A stretch of 64,000 nt of DNA from Thiocapsa roseopersicina (GTDB taxonomy: Bacteria; Pseudomonadota; Gammaproteobacteria; Chromatiales; Chromatiaceae), in contig NZ_FNNZ01000002.1 of NCBI RefSeq assembly GCF_900106925.1, forward strand, positions 1 to 64,000, given 5' to 3'. The position numbers and the translations under genes are program-made. Below the pieces are notes generated by a model. It did not search any database. It was not told the origin of the DNA and saw only the letters and a list, made by a program, of their open reading frames with translations. Below, one piece after another: positions 25,641-34,539 of this stretch; position 1 is the first letter of the stretch; each line of letters starts with the position of its first letter.

Positions 25641-28600
25641 CTACAACCCCAGCTCCCGCCAACGCGCCTCGATGCGCTTGACCGACACCGGGCCGGCGGT
25701 GCCCAGGGTCTGGGCAAAGAGCGAGACACGCAGCTCTTCGAGCAGCCAGCGGATCTCGTCCAGACGCGCGTCCTCGCGGCCGGCCTTGCGGGCGGCGGCG
25801 GTGCGTTCGCGCCAGCGGGTCAGCAGCTCGGCCATGACGGCCATCTGCTCGCGATCGCGTCCGGGGGCGTGGGCGAGCTTGTCGAGACGCTGCTCGGCGG
25901 CCTTGAGGTAGCGCGGATACTGCTTGAGCCGGGCGAAGGGGATCTGTTGGAAGAAGCCTCGGAAGATCAGTGCATCGAGCTGGTCACGCAGGTCCTGCGC
26001 CGTCGGCTGCCAGTTGGCCTGGGTGATGGCGGCGAGACGTTGGCGCAGGGATTGGTAGGCGGCGAGGATCTCGGCGGCGAGCCGGGTGACCTCGTTGGCC
26101 GTCGGCTGGAGACGGCTGCGGGATTCGGCGAGACGGGCATCGAAATCGGCCTGTTGTCGGATCGGCGGGCGGTCGTCGAGGAAGGTCCGATCGAGGATCA
26201 GGGCCAGCAGCTCGTCGGAGAGGTCCGGTGGGCGGGGATCGGCTCCACTCGGCGAGCGCGACACCTGTCCGCCGGATGTCGGTGCGCCCGGGCGCTTGGT
26301 CTCGGGGGATTCCGGGGCGGGACGCCCCGGCTCCGTTGCGGGTGCCTTGGCGTAAAGAAGGCGCAGTCGGTCCAGGTCCTTGAGCGATTGGCGGATCGGG
26401 CGCAGGGTCGCGCCGAGCGTCAGGGTCAGAAGCCGGCGCAGACCCGCACGGTGTGCACGCGCGGCGGCCTCGGGCGAATCCAGCACCCGCACCGCCACGT
26501 TCTGGCCTTCGTCGACCAGGGCCGGGAAGCCGCGCATCCGGATCCCGCCGCGGGTGATCTCGACCTGCTCGGGCAGGTCGCCGAAGTCCCAGCGCGTGAT
26601 GCCCTCGCGTTCCAGCTCGGCATCCGGGATGCGGGCAAACCGCGCCTGACCCGCTTGGCCGAAACGCTGTTTGAGCCGTTGCGGATCCTCGTCGAGCGCA
26701 AGCGCCCTGCCCGCCTCGTCGACGAGTCGGACCTTCATCCGCAGATGCGGCGGGATGGCCTCGCGGTCCCAGGCGTCCTCGGGGATGCGCAGGCCAAGCT
26801 CGGCCGCGATCCGCTCGGCGAGGACCTGTGTGAGCGGCCGATCGACCGGCGCTCGGCCCTCGGCGAGCGCGGCCTTCAGCCCCCCGGCCAGGCGTGCGGC
26901 GGTGTCCGGCACCGGGACCAGCGCCGTGCGCAGCCCTTTCGGCAAACCGCGCAACAGGGCCGTGATGCGCGCTTCCAAGAGACCGGGCACCAGCCAATCC
27001 AGCCGCTCGGCGGTCACCTGATTGATAAGCGGCAAGGGCACGATCAGGGTCAGACCGTCGGCCGACTCGCCGGGCTCGAAGCGGTATTCGAGCGGCAAGG
27101 CGGTTGCGCCGACCTGGAGCCGGTCGGGGAAATGCTCGGGCGTGATCCCCTCGGCCTCGTGCTGCATCAGATCGGTCGGGCGTAGATGCAGGAGCTTGGG
27201 ATCCGTCCCGGTCGCCTTGCGCAGCCACTGCTCGAACTGAGGCGTGGAATAGATCCCGGCGGGGATGCGCTGGTCATAGAAGGCGTAGAGCGCCTCCTCG
27301 TCGACCAGGATATCGCGGCGGCGAGACTTGGCTTCGAGATGATGGATCGACGCAATCAGCTCCTGGTTGTGACGCCAGAATGGCGTGCGGGTGCTGAAGT
27401 CGCCTTCGACCAAGGCGAAGCGGATAAAGATCTCGCGCGACTCGGCCGGATTGATGGGTCCGTAGTTGACGCGCCGCTTGGGCACCAGGGTGACGCCGAA
27501 CAGGGTCACCTTCTCGTAGGCCGCGACCTGTCCGGACTTGGCCTGCCAGTGCGGCTCGAAATAGCTGCGTTGCAGCAGATGCTGCCCCGCGGCTTCGATC
27601 CAGGCCGGCTGTACGCGCGCGACAATGCGCCCGTAGGCGCGCGTGGTCTCGACCCGCTCGCCCGCCAGGATCCATTTGGGCGACGCCTTGAAGAGTGCCG
27701 AGCTCGGATGGATGCGGTAGCGGCTGTTGCGCGCGCCCATGTACTCGTGATTCGTATCGAGCGCGCCGATGTGGTTCAGCAGTCCGGCCAAGAGCGCGCG
27801 GTGGATCTGCTCCTCGGTGCCGGCGGTCTGGTTCTCCTTGAAGCCCATCTCCAGGATCTGCTCGCGCAATTGTGTCTCGATGTCGCGCCATTCCTGAACC
27901 CGGTTGTAGGAGAGGAAGTGACGCTGGCAGAGCTGACGGAATTGGTTGCGCGAATGCGCCCTGCGCTCCTTCTCCAGGAAGCGCCAGAGGTTGAGGAAGC
28001 TCAGGAAATCCGAGTCAGGATGGGCGAAGGTGGCATGGATCTGATCGGCGGCGGCGCGCTGCTCGTGCGGACGCTCGCGCGGATCCTGAACGCTCAGCGC
28101 GGCGGCGATCACCAGCACCTCGGCCAGACACTGCTGCTCGGCGGCGGCGAGCAGGATGCGCCCGATCCGCGGGTCGACCGGCAGGCGGGCGAGCCGACGC
28201 CCCAGCTCGGTCAGCTCGCCGCGGGCATCGAGCGCGGCCAGCTCCTCGAGGGTGCGCTCGCCGTCGGCGACCAGACGCGGGTCGGGCGGATCCAGGAAGG
28301 GGAAGTCGGCCACGTCGCCGAAGCCGAGCAGCTTCATGCGCAGGATCACGGCAGCCAGATTGGTGCGCTGGATCTCGGGCTCGGTGAAGGGCGCGCGTGC
28401 GGCGAGGCTGTGCTCGCTGTAGAGCCGGATGCAGATGCCGGAGGCGACCCGCCCGCAGCGTCCCTTGCGCTGATCGGCCGAGGCGCGCGAGATGCGCTCC
28501 ACCGGCAGACGTTGGAGCTGGCGACGGTGGCTGTAGCGGCTGATCCGCGCAAAACCGGGGTCGATGACGTAATGGATACCGGGGACGGTCAGCGAGGTCT

Positions 28601-29681
28601 CGGCGACATTGGTCGCCAGCACCACGCGCCGAGTGCCGTGCGACTGGAAGATCCGCGCCTGCTCCTGCGGCCCTTGCCGGGCGTAGAGCGGCAGGATCTC
28701 GGTTGCGGGCGGATGATGCTTGCGCAGGGTCTCGGCGGTCTCGCGGATCTCGCGCTCGCCGGAGAGGAAGACCAGCACGTCGCCGCGTCCGACGCGCGCC
28801 AGCTCCCCGACCGCGTCCGAGATCGCCTGCTGCATGGTCTCGTCGCGCTCGCCGACCGACTCGTCCTCGGGCGGGCGATAGCGGACCTCAACCGGATAGG
28901 TCCGTCCCGAGATCTCGAGGATGGGCGCGGGGCGGCCCTGCGCATCGGCAAAATGGGCGGCGAAGCGCTGCGGATCGATGGTCGCGGAGGTGACGATGAG
29001 CTTCAGATCCGATCGGCGCGGCAGCAGACCCTTCAGATAGCCGAGCAAAACATCGATATTGAGGCTGCGCTCGTGGGCCTCGTCGATGATCAGGGTGTCG
29101 TACTCGTTGAGCAGCCGATCCTGCTGAATCTCGGCGAGCAGGATGCCGTCGGTCATCAGCTTGATCGCGGTCTCCGGACGTACCCGGTCGTGGAAGCGCA
29201 CCTTGTCGCCGACCAGCCCGCCGGCGGTCCCGCCGATCTCCTGCGCGATGCGATTCGCCAGGGTGCGCGCCGCGATGCGCCGCGGCTGGGTGTGACCGAT
29301 CCGCCCAGCGAGCCCGCGTCCGAGTTCCAGACAGAGCTTGGGCAATTGGGTCGATTTGCCCGAGCCGGTCTCGCCGCAGAGGACGATCACCTGATGGGCC
29401 GCGATCGCCTTCGCGATCTCCTCGCGGCGATCGCTGACCGGAAGCTCGGGCGGATAAGCGATGACCGCCGGCACGCCTGCGCGGCGGCGTTCGAAGAGGG
29501 CTCGGGATTCGCCCAGCGTCTGCCAAACGGCGAGCAGACCACGCTCGACCGGCTCGCCCGCACGCGCGCGCCGACGCAGGCCGCGCAGACGTTGGCGCAG
29601 CCGGTGGCGGTCCTGAATCAGACAGGTACCAAGGTCCGCGTCGGTGGGAAACTGGGGGTCGGTCAAGGATGCTTGAATCAA
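25641..29681 (-). CDS. hrpA: DEAH-box ATP-dependent RNA helicase HrpA
   Basis: 1346-residue cytosolic helicase, the length expected of HrpA (about 1300). Motif I is GETGSGKST at 103-111, motif II DEAH at 200-203 (LIIDEAHERSLN), motif III SATID, then TNVAETSLT, and motif VI QRKGRCGRV; HA2, OB and the long HrpA-specific C-terminal region (DUF3418) follow. HrpA rescues stalled ribosomes on mRNA in E. coli. No ATG occurs before the helicase core, and N-terminal family-like sequence begins within about 20 residues, so the TTG at 29681 is the best start. It overlaps the PIN toxin stop (TTGA, 29678-29681), which couples it to the toxin-antitoxin pair. It is convergent with the small exported genes. 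Confidence 0.93.
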   Translation of the reverse strand: MIQASLTDPQFPTDADLGTCLIQDRHRLRQRLRGLRRRARAGEPVERGLLAVWQTLGESRALFERRRAGVPAVIAYPPELPVSDRREEIAKAIAAHQVIVLCGETGSGKSTQLPKLCLELGRGLAGRIGHTQPRRIAARTLANRIAQEIGGTAGGLVGDKVRFHDRVRPETAIKLMTDGILLAEIQQDRLLNEYDTLIIDEAHERSLNIDVLLGYLKGLLPRRSDLKLIVTSATIDPQRFAAHFADAQGRPAPILEISGRTYPVEVRYRPPEDESVGERDETMQQAISDAVGELARVGRGDVLVFLSGEREIRETAETLRKHHPPATEILPLYARQGPQEQARIFQSHGTRRVVLATNVAETSLTVPGIHYVIDPGFARISRYSHRRQLQRLPVERISRASADQRKGRCGRVASGICIRLYSEHSLAARAPFTEPEIQRTNLAAVILRMKLLGFGDVADFPFLDPPDPRLVADGERTLEELAALDARGELTELGRRLARLPVDPRIGRILLAAAEQQCLAEVLVIAAALSVQDPRERPHEQRAAADQIHATFAHPDSDFLSFLNLWRFLEKERRAHSRNQFRQLCQRHFLSYNRVQEWRDIETQLREQILEMGFKENQTAGTEEQIHRALLAGLLNHIGALDTNHEYMGARNSRYRIHPSSALFKASPKWILAGERVETTRAYGRIVARVQPAWIEAAGQHLLQRSYFEPHWQAKSGQVAAYEKVTLFGVTLVPKRRVNYGPINPAESREIFIRFALVEGDFSTRTPFWRHNQELIASIHHLEAKSRRRDILVDEEALYAFYDQRIPAGIYSTPQFEQWLRKATGTDPKLLHLRPTDLMQHEAEGITPEHFPDRLQVGATALPLEYRFEPGESADGLTLIVPLPLINQVTAERLDWLVPGLLEARITALLRGLPKGLRTALVPVPDTAARLAGGLKAALAEGRAPVDRPLTQVLAERIAAELGLRIPEDAWDREAIPPHLRMKVRLVDEAGRALALDEDPQRLKQRFGQAGQARFARIPDAELEREGITRWDFGDLPEQVEITRGGIRMRGFPALVDEGQNVAVRVLDSPEAAARAHRAGLRRLLTLTLGATLRPIRQSLKDLDRLRLLYAKAPATEPGRPAPESPETKRPGAPTSGGQVSRSPSGADPRPPDLSDELLALILDRTFLDDRPPIRQQADFDARLAESRSRLQPTANEVTRLAAEILAAYQSLRQRLAAITQANWQPTAQDLRDQLDALIFRGFFQQIPFARLKQYPRYLKAAEQRLDKLAHAPGRDREQMAVMAELLTRWRERTAAARKAGREDARLDEIRWLLEELRVSLFAQTLGTAGPVSVKRIEARWRELGL

Positions 29682-30100
29682 GAGGTCCAGGGATCGAAGA
29701 TCTGCGGATAAAGCCGGAAATCACCGGTGTTGCGCGTCACGATGGTCAAGCCCCGGCACTGAGCCGTCGCCATGATGAGACCGTCCATCACAGGCAGTGT
29801 CTGTCCGGCCAACTCTGCACCCGACGCCAACTGAGCCCATACATGCAGCGCGCCTGCATCGAGGGTCAAGATGCGACCGGTAAACCGCTGCTCCAGCTTA
29901 CCCAGCCAGGCCGCAAGCCTTCGACTACGGGCGATGTCTGCAACAGCGAGCTTGAGGATGCCTTTCTCGATCTCGCCGATGCTGACGACACTGATGAAGA
30001 GGCTGTCCTCGTCCTGCTCGTCGAGCCATTGGATCACGCGGGAGACGGGTACCTTCTTGACGTACTCGGCGAGCACGCAGGTATCGAGAAGCCAACTCAC
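29678..30100 (-). CDS. vapC: PIN-domain toxin, VapC type
   Basis: 140-residue PIN ribonuclease of a type II toxin-antitoxin pair. It starts with GTG at 30100 inside the antitoxin stop codon (GTGA overlap). PIN acidic residues are visible: Asp in WLLDTCVLAEYV, Glu in SVVSIGEIEKGIL, Asp in TLPVMDGLIMATA and a terminal Asp/Asn pair in TRNTGDFRLY. All four positions needed for a metal site appear present, so it should be active, probably on RNA. Its own stop overlaps the first codon of hrpA. Longer in-frame starts run through the antitoxin gene and are not credible. Confidence 0.9.
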   Translation of the reverse strand: MSWLLDTCVLAEYVKKVPVSRVIQWLDEQDEDSLFISVVSIGEIEKGILKLAVADIARSRRLAAWLGKLEQRFTGRILTLDAGALHVWAQLASGAELAGQTLPVMDGLIMATAQCRGLTIVTRNTGDFRLYPQIFDPWTS

Positions 30101-30366
30101 AACGAGAGATCTCGCCCCGTATCGCGATCGCGGCCGAAGTCGATGTCCTCGCCGGCGATCTCGGGATCCAGTAATGCAGCCGACAACGCTCCCTCCTGTC
30201 TCTTGGTGAGGCGCGCGTAGTCCTCGACGGAGATGACGACAGCTGTCGGTTTGCCATGCAAGGTTACAAACTGAGGTCCATCGCTTCGGGCCAACTTGAT
30301 GAGCTGACTCAAGCCGTTCTTGGCCTGCTGCAGTTGCCATTCACCGTGCATAGGAGTGGCGCTCAC
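30097..30366 (-). CDS. Phd/YefM-type antitoxin
   Basis: 89-residue antitoxin of the adjacent PIN toxin. The N-terminal half is a Phd/YefM DNA-binding fold: WQLQQAKNGLSQLIKLA, then GPQFVTLHGKPTAVVISVEDYARL, which is the family signature. The acidic C-terminus (about 60-89, DPEIAGEDIDFGRDRD) is the usual disordered toxin-binding tail. It is first in the operon and overlaps the toxin by four bases. Family members repress their own promoter together with the toxin; hrpA downstream would then come under the same control. Confidence 0.9.
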   Translation of the reverse strand: MSATPMHGEWQLQQAKNGLSQLIKLARSDGPQFVTLHGKPTAVVISVEDYARLTKRQEGALSAALLDPEIAGEDIDFGRDRDTGRDLSL

Positions 30367-30454
30367 CTCTAGCCAGTCTAGCCAGTTTCTCTAAACGTTA
30401 GCACGGGAGGTCGCGATAAGCGATCTCGAATGGCCGATTCCACGGGCGACTCGT

Positions 30455-32467
30455 TCAACTCTCATCCACCCCGCTGAAATCGTAGTCCATGACAGCGCTC
30501 GGGGGCTGGACGAAGGGGCCTTGGAGTAGATCGACACCGGCGCGGCACAGACGCGCGATGGTCTCCGGGCTATCGACTCCACCGGCGATCACGGCAAGAC
30601 GCCGTTCACGCAGACGCTGAACCAGCTCGGCGAGCAGCTCGACGTCGAGCGACTGGACCAGGGTGCGCGAAAGGCGCGCGAAGGCACCCGGGACACTCGC
30701 GAGCACCCTCTCAGAAGCATCGTCGGCATCGACGCCGTTCAGACAAACCGGGATACCGAGCCGAGCCAATCGAGCGACGCGGTCGGCTGCGAGAGCCGTG
30801 TCGGCGGCCGCTTCATCCACCTGAAACTGGATGACGGGTCGCAAGCAAAAAAGGTCGCGCCGGTTGATCTCGTCGCGAACCCGGTCGACCCAATCATCGC
30901 GTCCCGCGCCGACGAGCGATTGGTACAGGAAAAGCTGTGCCGGCCGGCCGGCGTCTCGGCAGGCTGCGAGAGCGTCCAGAGCATTGGCCAAGAGCCAAGC
31001 GTCGAGTCGCTCGGCCAGTCCGCAGCGCCGTGCGATCGGCATGAACGCGGCCGGCAAGAGAAGCTCGCCGTCCGAGGTCTGCAGGCGCGGCGAGACCTCG
31101 TAGCGCGCACTCGGTGCCGGGATCAGGGACACCATGGGTTCGAAGAGCAGTTGCAGCCGTTCGGTCAGGATGGCCGTCGACACGGCGTCCTGGTCCGAGG
31201 TACGGGCAGGCACGGGATCGCAACCGTAGCCCAGTGGCAGACCATCACCGGTTTTTCGGGCCGAACGCGCCGCCTTGGCCGCCCGCGACATCAAGGTGAC
31301 GGCGTCCCCGCCGCTGTTCGCCAAGGTACACCACCCGATTCCGACGGCGCGACCGGGATCGGATGCGAAGCCGGCCCGAGACAGCGCCTCCGCGAGCTGC
31401 ACGCCGGCGCGTGCAAGGCTTGCCGCGTCGTCGCGTCTTATCAGGACGGCCAAACTGCGCTCGCCGACGCGCGCGGCCAGATCGGAGGCGCCGCACGACT
31501 CGGCAACCGCGACGGCGAGACGCATCAGCGCGGCCTCCTCGCCGGCAAGATCCAGCACGACCAGCGCACGGCGATCCGCGTCCGCCCCGCCTCGACCGAT
31601 GAGCTGCCCGAGGCGCCCCAGGAGGCGTCCGAGACTCGCGAGCCCCGTGAGTGCATCGATGGCATCCGGACCAGCCTGGCGCCGTGCGCGCTCGCGTGCG
31701 CGCACCAGTCGTTGTCTCACGCAGGCGACGAGATGATCCGGTGCGACGGGCTTGGCGAGGAAGTCATCGCCCCCGACACGCAGGGCCGCCATCTGTTGCT
31801 CGGCATCCAATTCGGCGGAGAGAAAGATGATCGGCAGATCGGCGAAGCGGTCCTGCTCGCGGATGATGCGGGTCAGCTCGATGCCGCTTGCTCCGGGCAT
31901 GTGCAGATCCATGAGCACGAGATCCGGAACAAAGGCGTCGAGTGCGTCCAGTACCGCGAGCGCATCGCCCACGCGCTCGGTCAGCATGCCGGCGGATTCG
32001 AGCACACGTGCGGCGAAAAGCGCGGCCACCGGCTGGTCGTCGACCACGAGCACACGATCGGAAGAAGCCGCCTGCTTGCCGGCCAGATTCAGAAGCCGAT
32101 CGCTCAGCTCTTCGATCTCCATCGGCATCTGCAGATACGCCGTGGCGCCTGCGCGCATCGCGGCAAGTCGAAAGCGGATGTCGCTCCCGGACGCCAGGCA
32201 AACCAGCGGGATCGGCTGTCCGTCGCGCTGCTGTGTATGCGCGATAAGGACGCCGAGCCTGTCTGCATCGGGGAGTGCGTCGAGATCGACGAGCAAGAGC
32301 GCCGGCGAGCTCGGGTGTGCGCCGGTCAGCCGCTCGGGCGTTTCGAAGGTTTCCAGCATGAACCCCTGCGCGAGCAAGAGCGGCCGAAGCGGCGTCGTCA
32401 ACTCGGCGTTGCGGGTCAGGAGCTGAATGGCGGGCGCGGATCCGGCATCGGCGATCGTCTGATTCAT
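30455..32467 (-). CDS. REC-REC-degenerate GGDEF-degenerate EAL protein
   Basis: 670-residue cytosolic signalling protein starting at MNQTIADAG. Order: a divergent receiver-like domain (about 1-125), a proper receiver (about 135-250) with DDQP, phosphoacceptor Asp in LVLMDLHMPG and Lys in FLAKPV, a GGDEF-fold region (about 270-410) where the signature is replaced by RVGERS, and an EAL-fold region (about 420-665) where EAL is replaced (EVSPRLQT), DDFGTG is replaced by NGVDADD and the AEGVE-type block by AGGVDSPE. Both catalytic centres are lost, so it is likely a phospho-regulated effector or c-di-GMP receptor, as in FimX-like proteins, rather than an enzyme. No sensor kinase gene is adjacent. 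Confidence 0.85.
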   Translation of the reverse strand: MNQTIADAGSAPAIQLLTRNAELTTPLRPLLLAQGFMLETFETPERLTGAHPSSPALLLVDLDALPDADRLGVLIAHTQQRDGQPIPLVCLASGSDIRFRLAAMRAGATAYLQMPMEIEELSDRLLNLAGKQAASSDRVLVVDDQPVAALFAARVLESAGMLTERVGDALAVLDALDAFVPDLVLMDLHMPGASGIELTRIIREQDRFADLPIIFLSAELDAEQQMAALRVGGDDFLAKPVAPDHLVACVRQRLVRARERARRQAGPDAIDALTGLASLGRLLGRLGQLIGRGGADADRRALVVLDLAGEEAALMRLAVAVAESCGASDLAARVGERSLAVLIRRDDAASLARAGVQLAEALSRAGFASDPGRAVGIGWCTLANSGGDAVTLMSRAAKAARSARKTGDGLPLGYGCDPVPARTSDQDAVSTAILTERLQLLFEPMVSLIPAPSARYEVSPRLQTSDGELLLPAAFMPIARRCGLAERLDAWLLANALDALAACRDAGRPAQLFLYQSLVGAGRDDWVDRVRDEINRRDLFCLRPVIQFQVDEAAADTALAADRVARLARLGIPVCLNGVDADDASERVLASVPGAFARLSRTLVQSLDVELLAELVQRLRERRLAVIAGGVDSPETIARLCRAGVDLLQGPFVQPPSAVMDYDFSGVDES

Positions 32468-32614
32468 GGTCGTCGGTCTCGTCCAGGGTGGGCCGAGACC
32501 TCGAACGCACACGCCGACGCGGCGCGCTCGGCCCGAGGTCATCGGTGCCGAGGATAAACCGAGCACATTACGTGAACAACTCGCGAATGTACTCGCGAGC
32601 TTGGGTGCCCGACA

Positions 32615-33619
32615 TCAATAGCCGATGCGCGGGGCTCCCACGCCGAGCGCCTCGACCAGCCCAGCCGCAAAGCTTGCGCCGATGCGTCGCGAGAAGCTCT
32701 CGAAGAGATCGCGTTTCTTGGTGTAATCGACCAGGGTTTCCGCGCCGATCACGTCGCGTGCAACCGAGCTGGAGCTGCCCAGATCATCGACCAAGCCCAG
32801 CGCGACCGCCTCCTCGCCGCTCCAGAAGAGTCCGCTGAAGACCTCCTCTCCGCCCTTCAGGCGATCACCGCGGCCGGCTTGGACCTCGGCGATGAACTGG
32901 TCGTGCAGGTTGTCGAGAACCGTCTGGATAAATGCCTTCTGATCCGGCGGCAGCGGCGAGAAGGGGTCGAGGATCCCCTTGTTCTCCCCGGCGGTGAGCA
33001 GTCGCCGCTCGATCCCGAGCTCCTTGATCGCTTCGTCCAGACCGAAGCTGCCGATGCGCACGCCGATGGAGCCGACCAGGCTGGCCTTGTCGGCGTAGAT
33101 CGAATCGGCGGCAACGGCGATGTAATAGCCGCCCGAGGCGCAGATGTCGGTCGCCACGGCATACACGGGCATCTCCTTGTCGTTGTCTTCCTGGTACTTG
33201 GCCTTCAGCCGCTTGATTTCGTCGTTGATATAGCCGGCCTGGACCGGGCTGCCGCCGGGGCTGTTGATGCGCAGGATGATGCCCTTGACCTTGTCGGCCT
33301 CGAAGGCTTCGCGCAGGGCCGTGATCACCCGATCGGCGCTCGCGTCGGCCTCGGGCGCGATGACGCCCTTAATGTCGATCACGGCCGTGTGCTCCTCGCT
33401 CGGCGAGATGCGCTCGAGCAGGTCTTGGGAATAGGCCGCGATCAGCAGTCCGATCAGATAGACCAAGATCAGCGCCTTGAAAAAGACGCCCCAGCGACGA
33501 CCGCGACGCTGCTCGCGCAGGTGCTCGAGCGCAAGCTTATTGATGAGCGCGCGCTCCCAATCGGGAGCATCGGGCGACGGCATCTCGTCGCGCGGCTTGG
33601 TCCAAAACTTCCAATTCAT
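32615..33619 (-). CDS. sppA: Signal peptide peptidase SppA-type protease (S49)
   Basis: 334-residue membrane serine protease that degrades leftover signal peptides. One N-terminal helix (about 47-65, KALILVYLIGLLIAAY) is followed by an S49 domain: SPGGSP oxyanion loop, nucleophile Ser in ICASGGYYIA, and general-base Lys in TAGENKGILDPF. The length fits the short single-domain form found in Pseudomonas and relatives. The ATG at 33619 has GGAG seven bases upstream. It lies at the end of the rluC-HAD-sppA series, separated from the HAD gene by repeat copy E. Confidence 0.92.
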   Translation of the reverse strand: MNWKFWTKPRDEMPSPDAPDWERALINKLALEHLREQRRGRRWGVFFKALILVYLIGLLIAAYSQDLLERISPSEEHTAVIDIKGVIAPEADASADRVITALREAFEADKVKGIILRINSPGGSPVQAGYINDEIKRLKAKYQEDNDKEMPVYAVATDICASGGYYIAVAADSIYADKASLVGSIGVRIGSFGLDEAIKELGIERRLLTAGENKGILDPFSPLPPDQKAFIQTVLDNLHDQFIAEVQAGRGDRLKGGEEVFSGLFWSGEEAVALGLVDDLGSSSSVARDVIGAETLVDYTKKRDLFESFSRRIGASFAAGLVEALGVGAPRIGY

Positions 33620-33634
33620 GGGTGACTCCAGGGA

Positions 33635-33720
33635 TTAAACCGCGCCCGGCGCGGTATGCGATGTTTCGGATGAGATCGACGCCGGCAGACTTGACGAGCG
33701 TTGGAGTCGGCGCGGTTTAA
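33635..33720. repeat. Dispersed TIR element, copy E (86 bp, reverse orientation)
   Basis: Perfect 12-base ends TTAAACCGCGCC (33635-33646) and GGCGCGGTTTAA (33709-33720). Read on the minus strand it aligns over its full length with copies D and F, including the inner third arm ACCGCGCC. It sits about 15 bases upstream of the sppA start codon, so it is in the sppA leader; the remaining 33721-33879 shows nothing else I recognise. Confidence 0.8.
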
Positions 33721-33879
33721 GAGATTAAAAAATAAGTTGTTATAAACCGCTTCCCCGCTAAGAGGCGTGGATGCTGACACACCTCGAGCTCACTCGAAAA
33801 CGAGCATCTCGCTCTGGACACGGCTTAGGCCTTGGGTCTCGACGACATGCGGGCGGCAACGCGGCGTCGCGGTCTCGGC

Positions 33880-34539
33880 TCAGCGCATGCCGTAACCGGT
33901 CAGCCAGGCGGGCAGCGCTGCGATGTCGTGGATGCAGTCGAGCGGGGCGTGCGGCAGAAGACGCTCGACCGGGTGGACACCGTAGGAGACGGCGAGTGCC
34001 TTGGTGCGGGCATTCACGGCCATCTGCATGTCGTACTCGGTGTCGCCGATCATCAACGTGGCGGAGGCATCGGCACCGAGCTCGTCCATCAGCTCGAGCA
34101 GCATCTGCGGGTTCGGCTTGGAAAAGGTCTCGTCGGCGCAACGGGTCGCGTGAAAGAGTGCACCGAGACCGGTGTCGGAGAGCGCCTTGTCGAGTCCGAC
34201 ACGACCCTTGCCGGTGGCGACGGCCAAGCGGTAGCCCGCGTCCGCCAGCTGATTCAAGGTCTCTCTAGCGCCGGCGAAGAGCACGGAGGGCGTCGGATCG
34301 ATCTCGAGAAAATAGCGGCGGTAGCCGGTGACCAGATCCCGGAGGGTCTGCGGTTCCGCCCCTGGATGCAGCCGCAGAAGTGCCTCGTCCAATCCCAGTC
34401 CGATCACGTCGCGCGCAGCCTCGCGGGCCGGCGGCGGCAGGCCTAGATCGCCGAAGGCAGCCTGGAGACAATTGACGATCCGTGCCTCGGAATCCATCAG
34501 GGTTCCATCCCAGTCGAACACGATCAGGTCGAAGGTCAC
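33880..34539 (-). CDS. HAD-superfamily phosphatase (Gph-like)
   Basis: 219-residue HAD-IA hydrolase. Motif I is FDWDGTLMDSE (nucleophile and acid Asp), motif II ATGK, motif III Lys in FSKPNP, motif IV GDTEYDM; a helical cap sits between motif I and II. The family includes phosphoglycolate phosphatases and other small-molecule phosphatases; this position next to rluC and sppA is conserved in several gammaproteobacteria as I recall. Overlaps the rluC stop by ATGA (34536-34539), so it is translationally coupled. Substrate not determinable here. Confidence 0.9.
   Translation of the reverse strand: MTFDLIVFDWDGTLMDSEARIVNCLQAAFGDLGLPPPAREAARDVIGLGLDEALLRLHPGAEPQTLRDLVTGYRRYFLEIDPTPSVLFAGARETLNQLADAGYRLAVATGKGRVGLDKALSDTGLGALFHATRCADETFSKPNPQMLLELMDELGADASATLMIGDTEYDMQMAVNARTKALAVSYGVHPVERLLPHAPLDCIHDIAALPAWLTGYGMR

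Noticed and set aside
27186-29711. 841-residue plus-strand frame across hrpA
   Set aside because: Exact antisense of the conserved helicase; long frames opposite GC-rich genes are common, and the product has no domain pattern.
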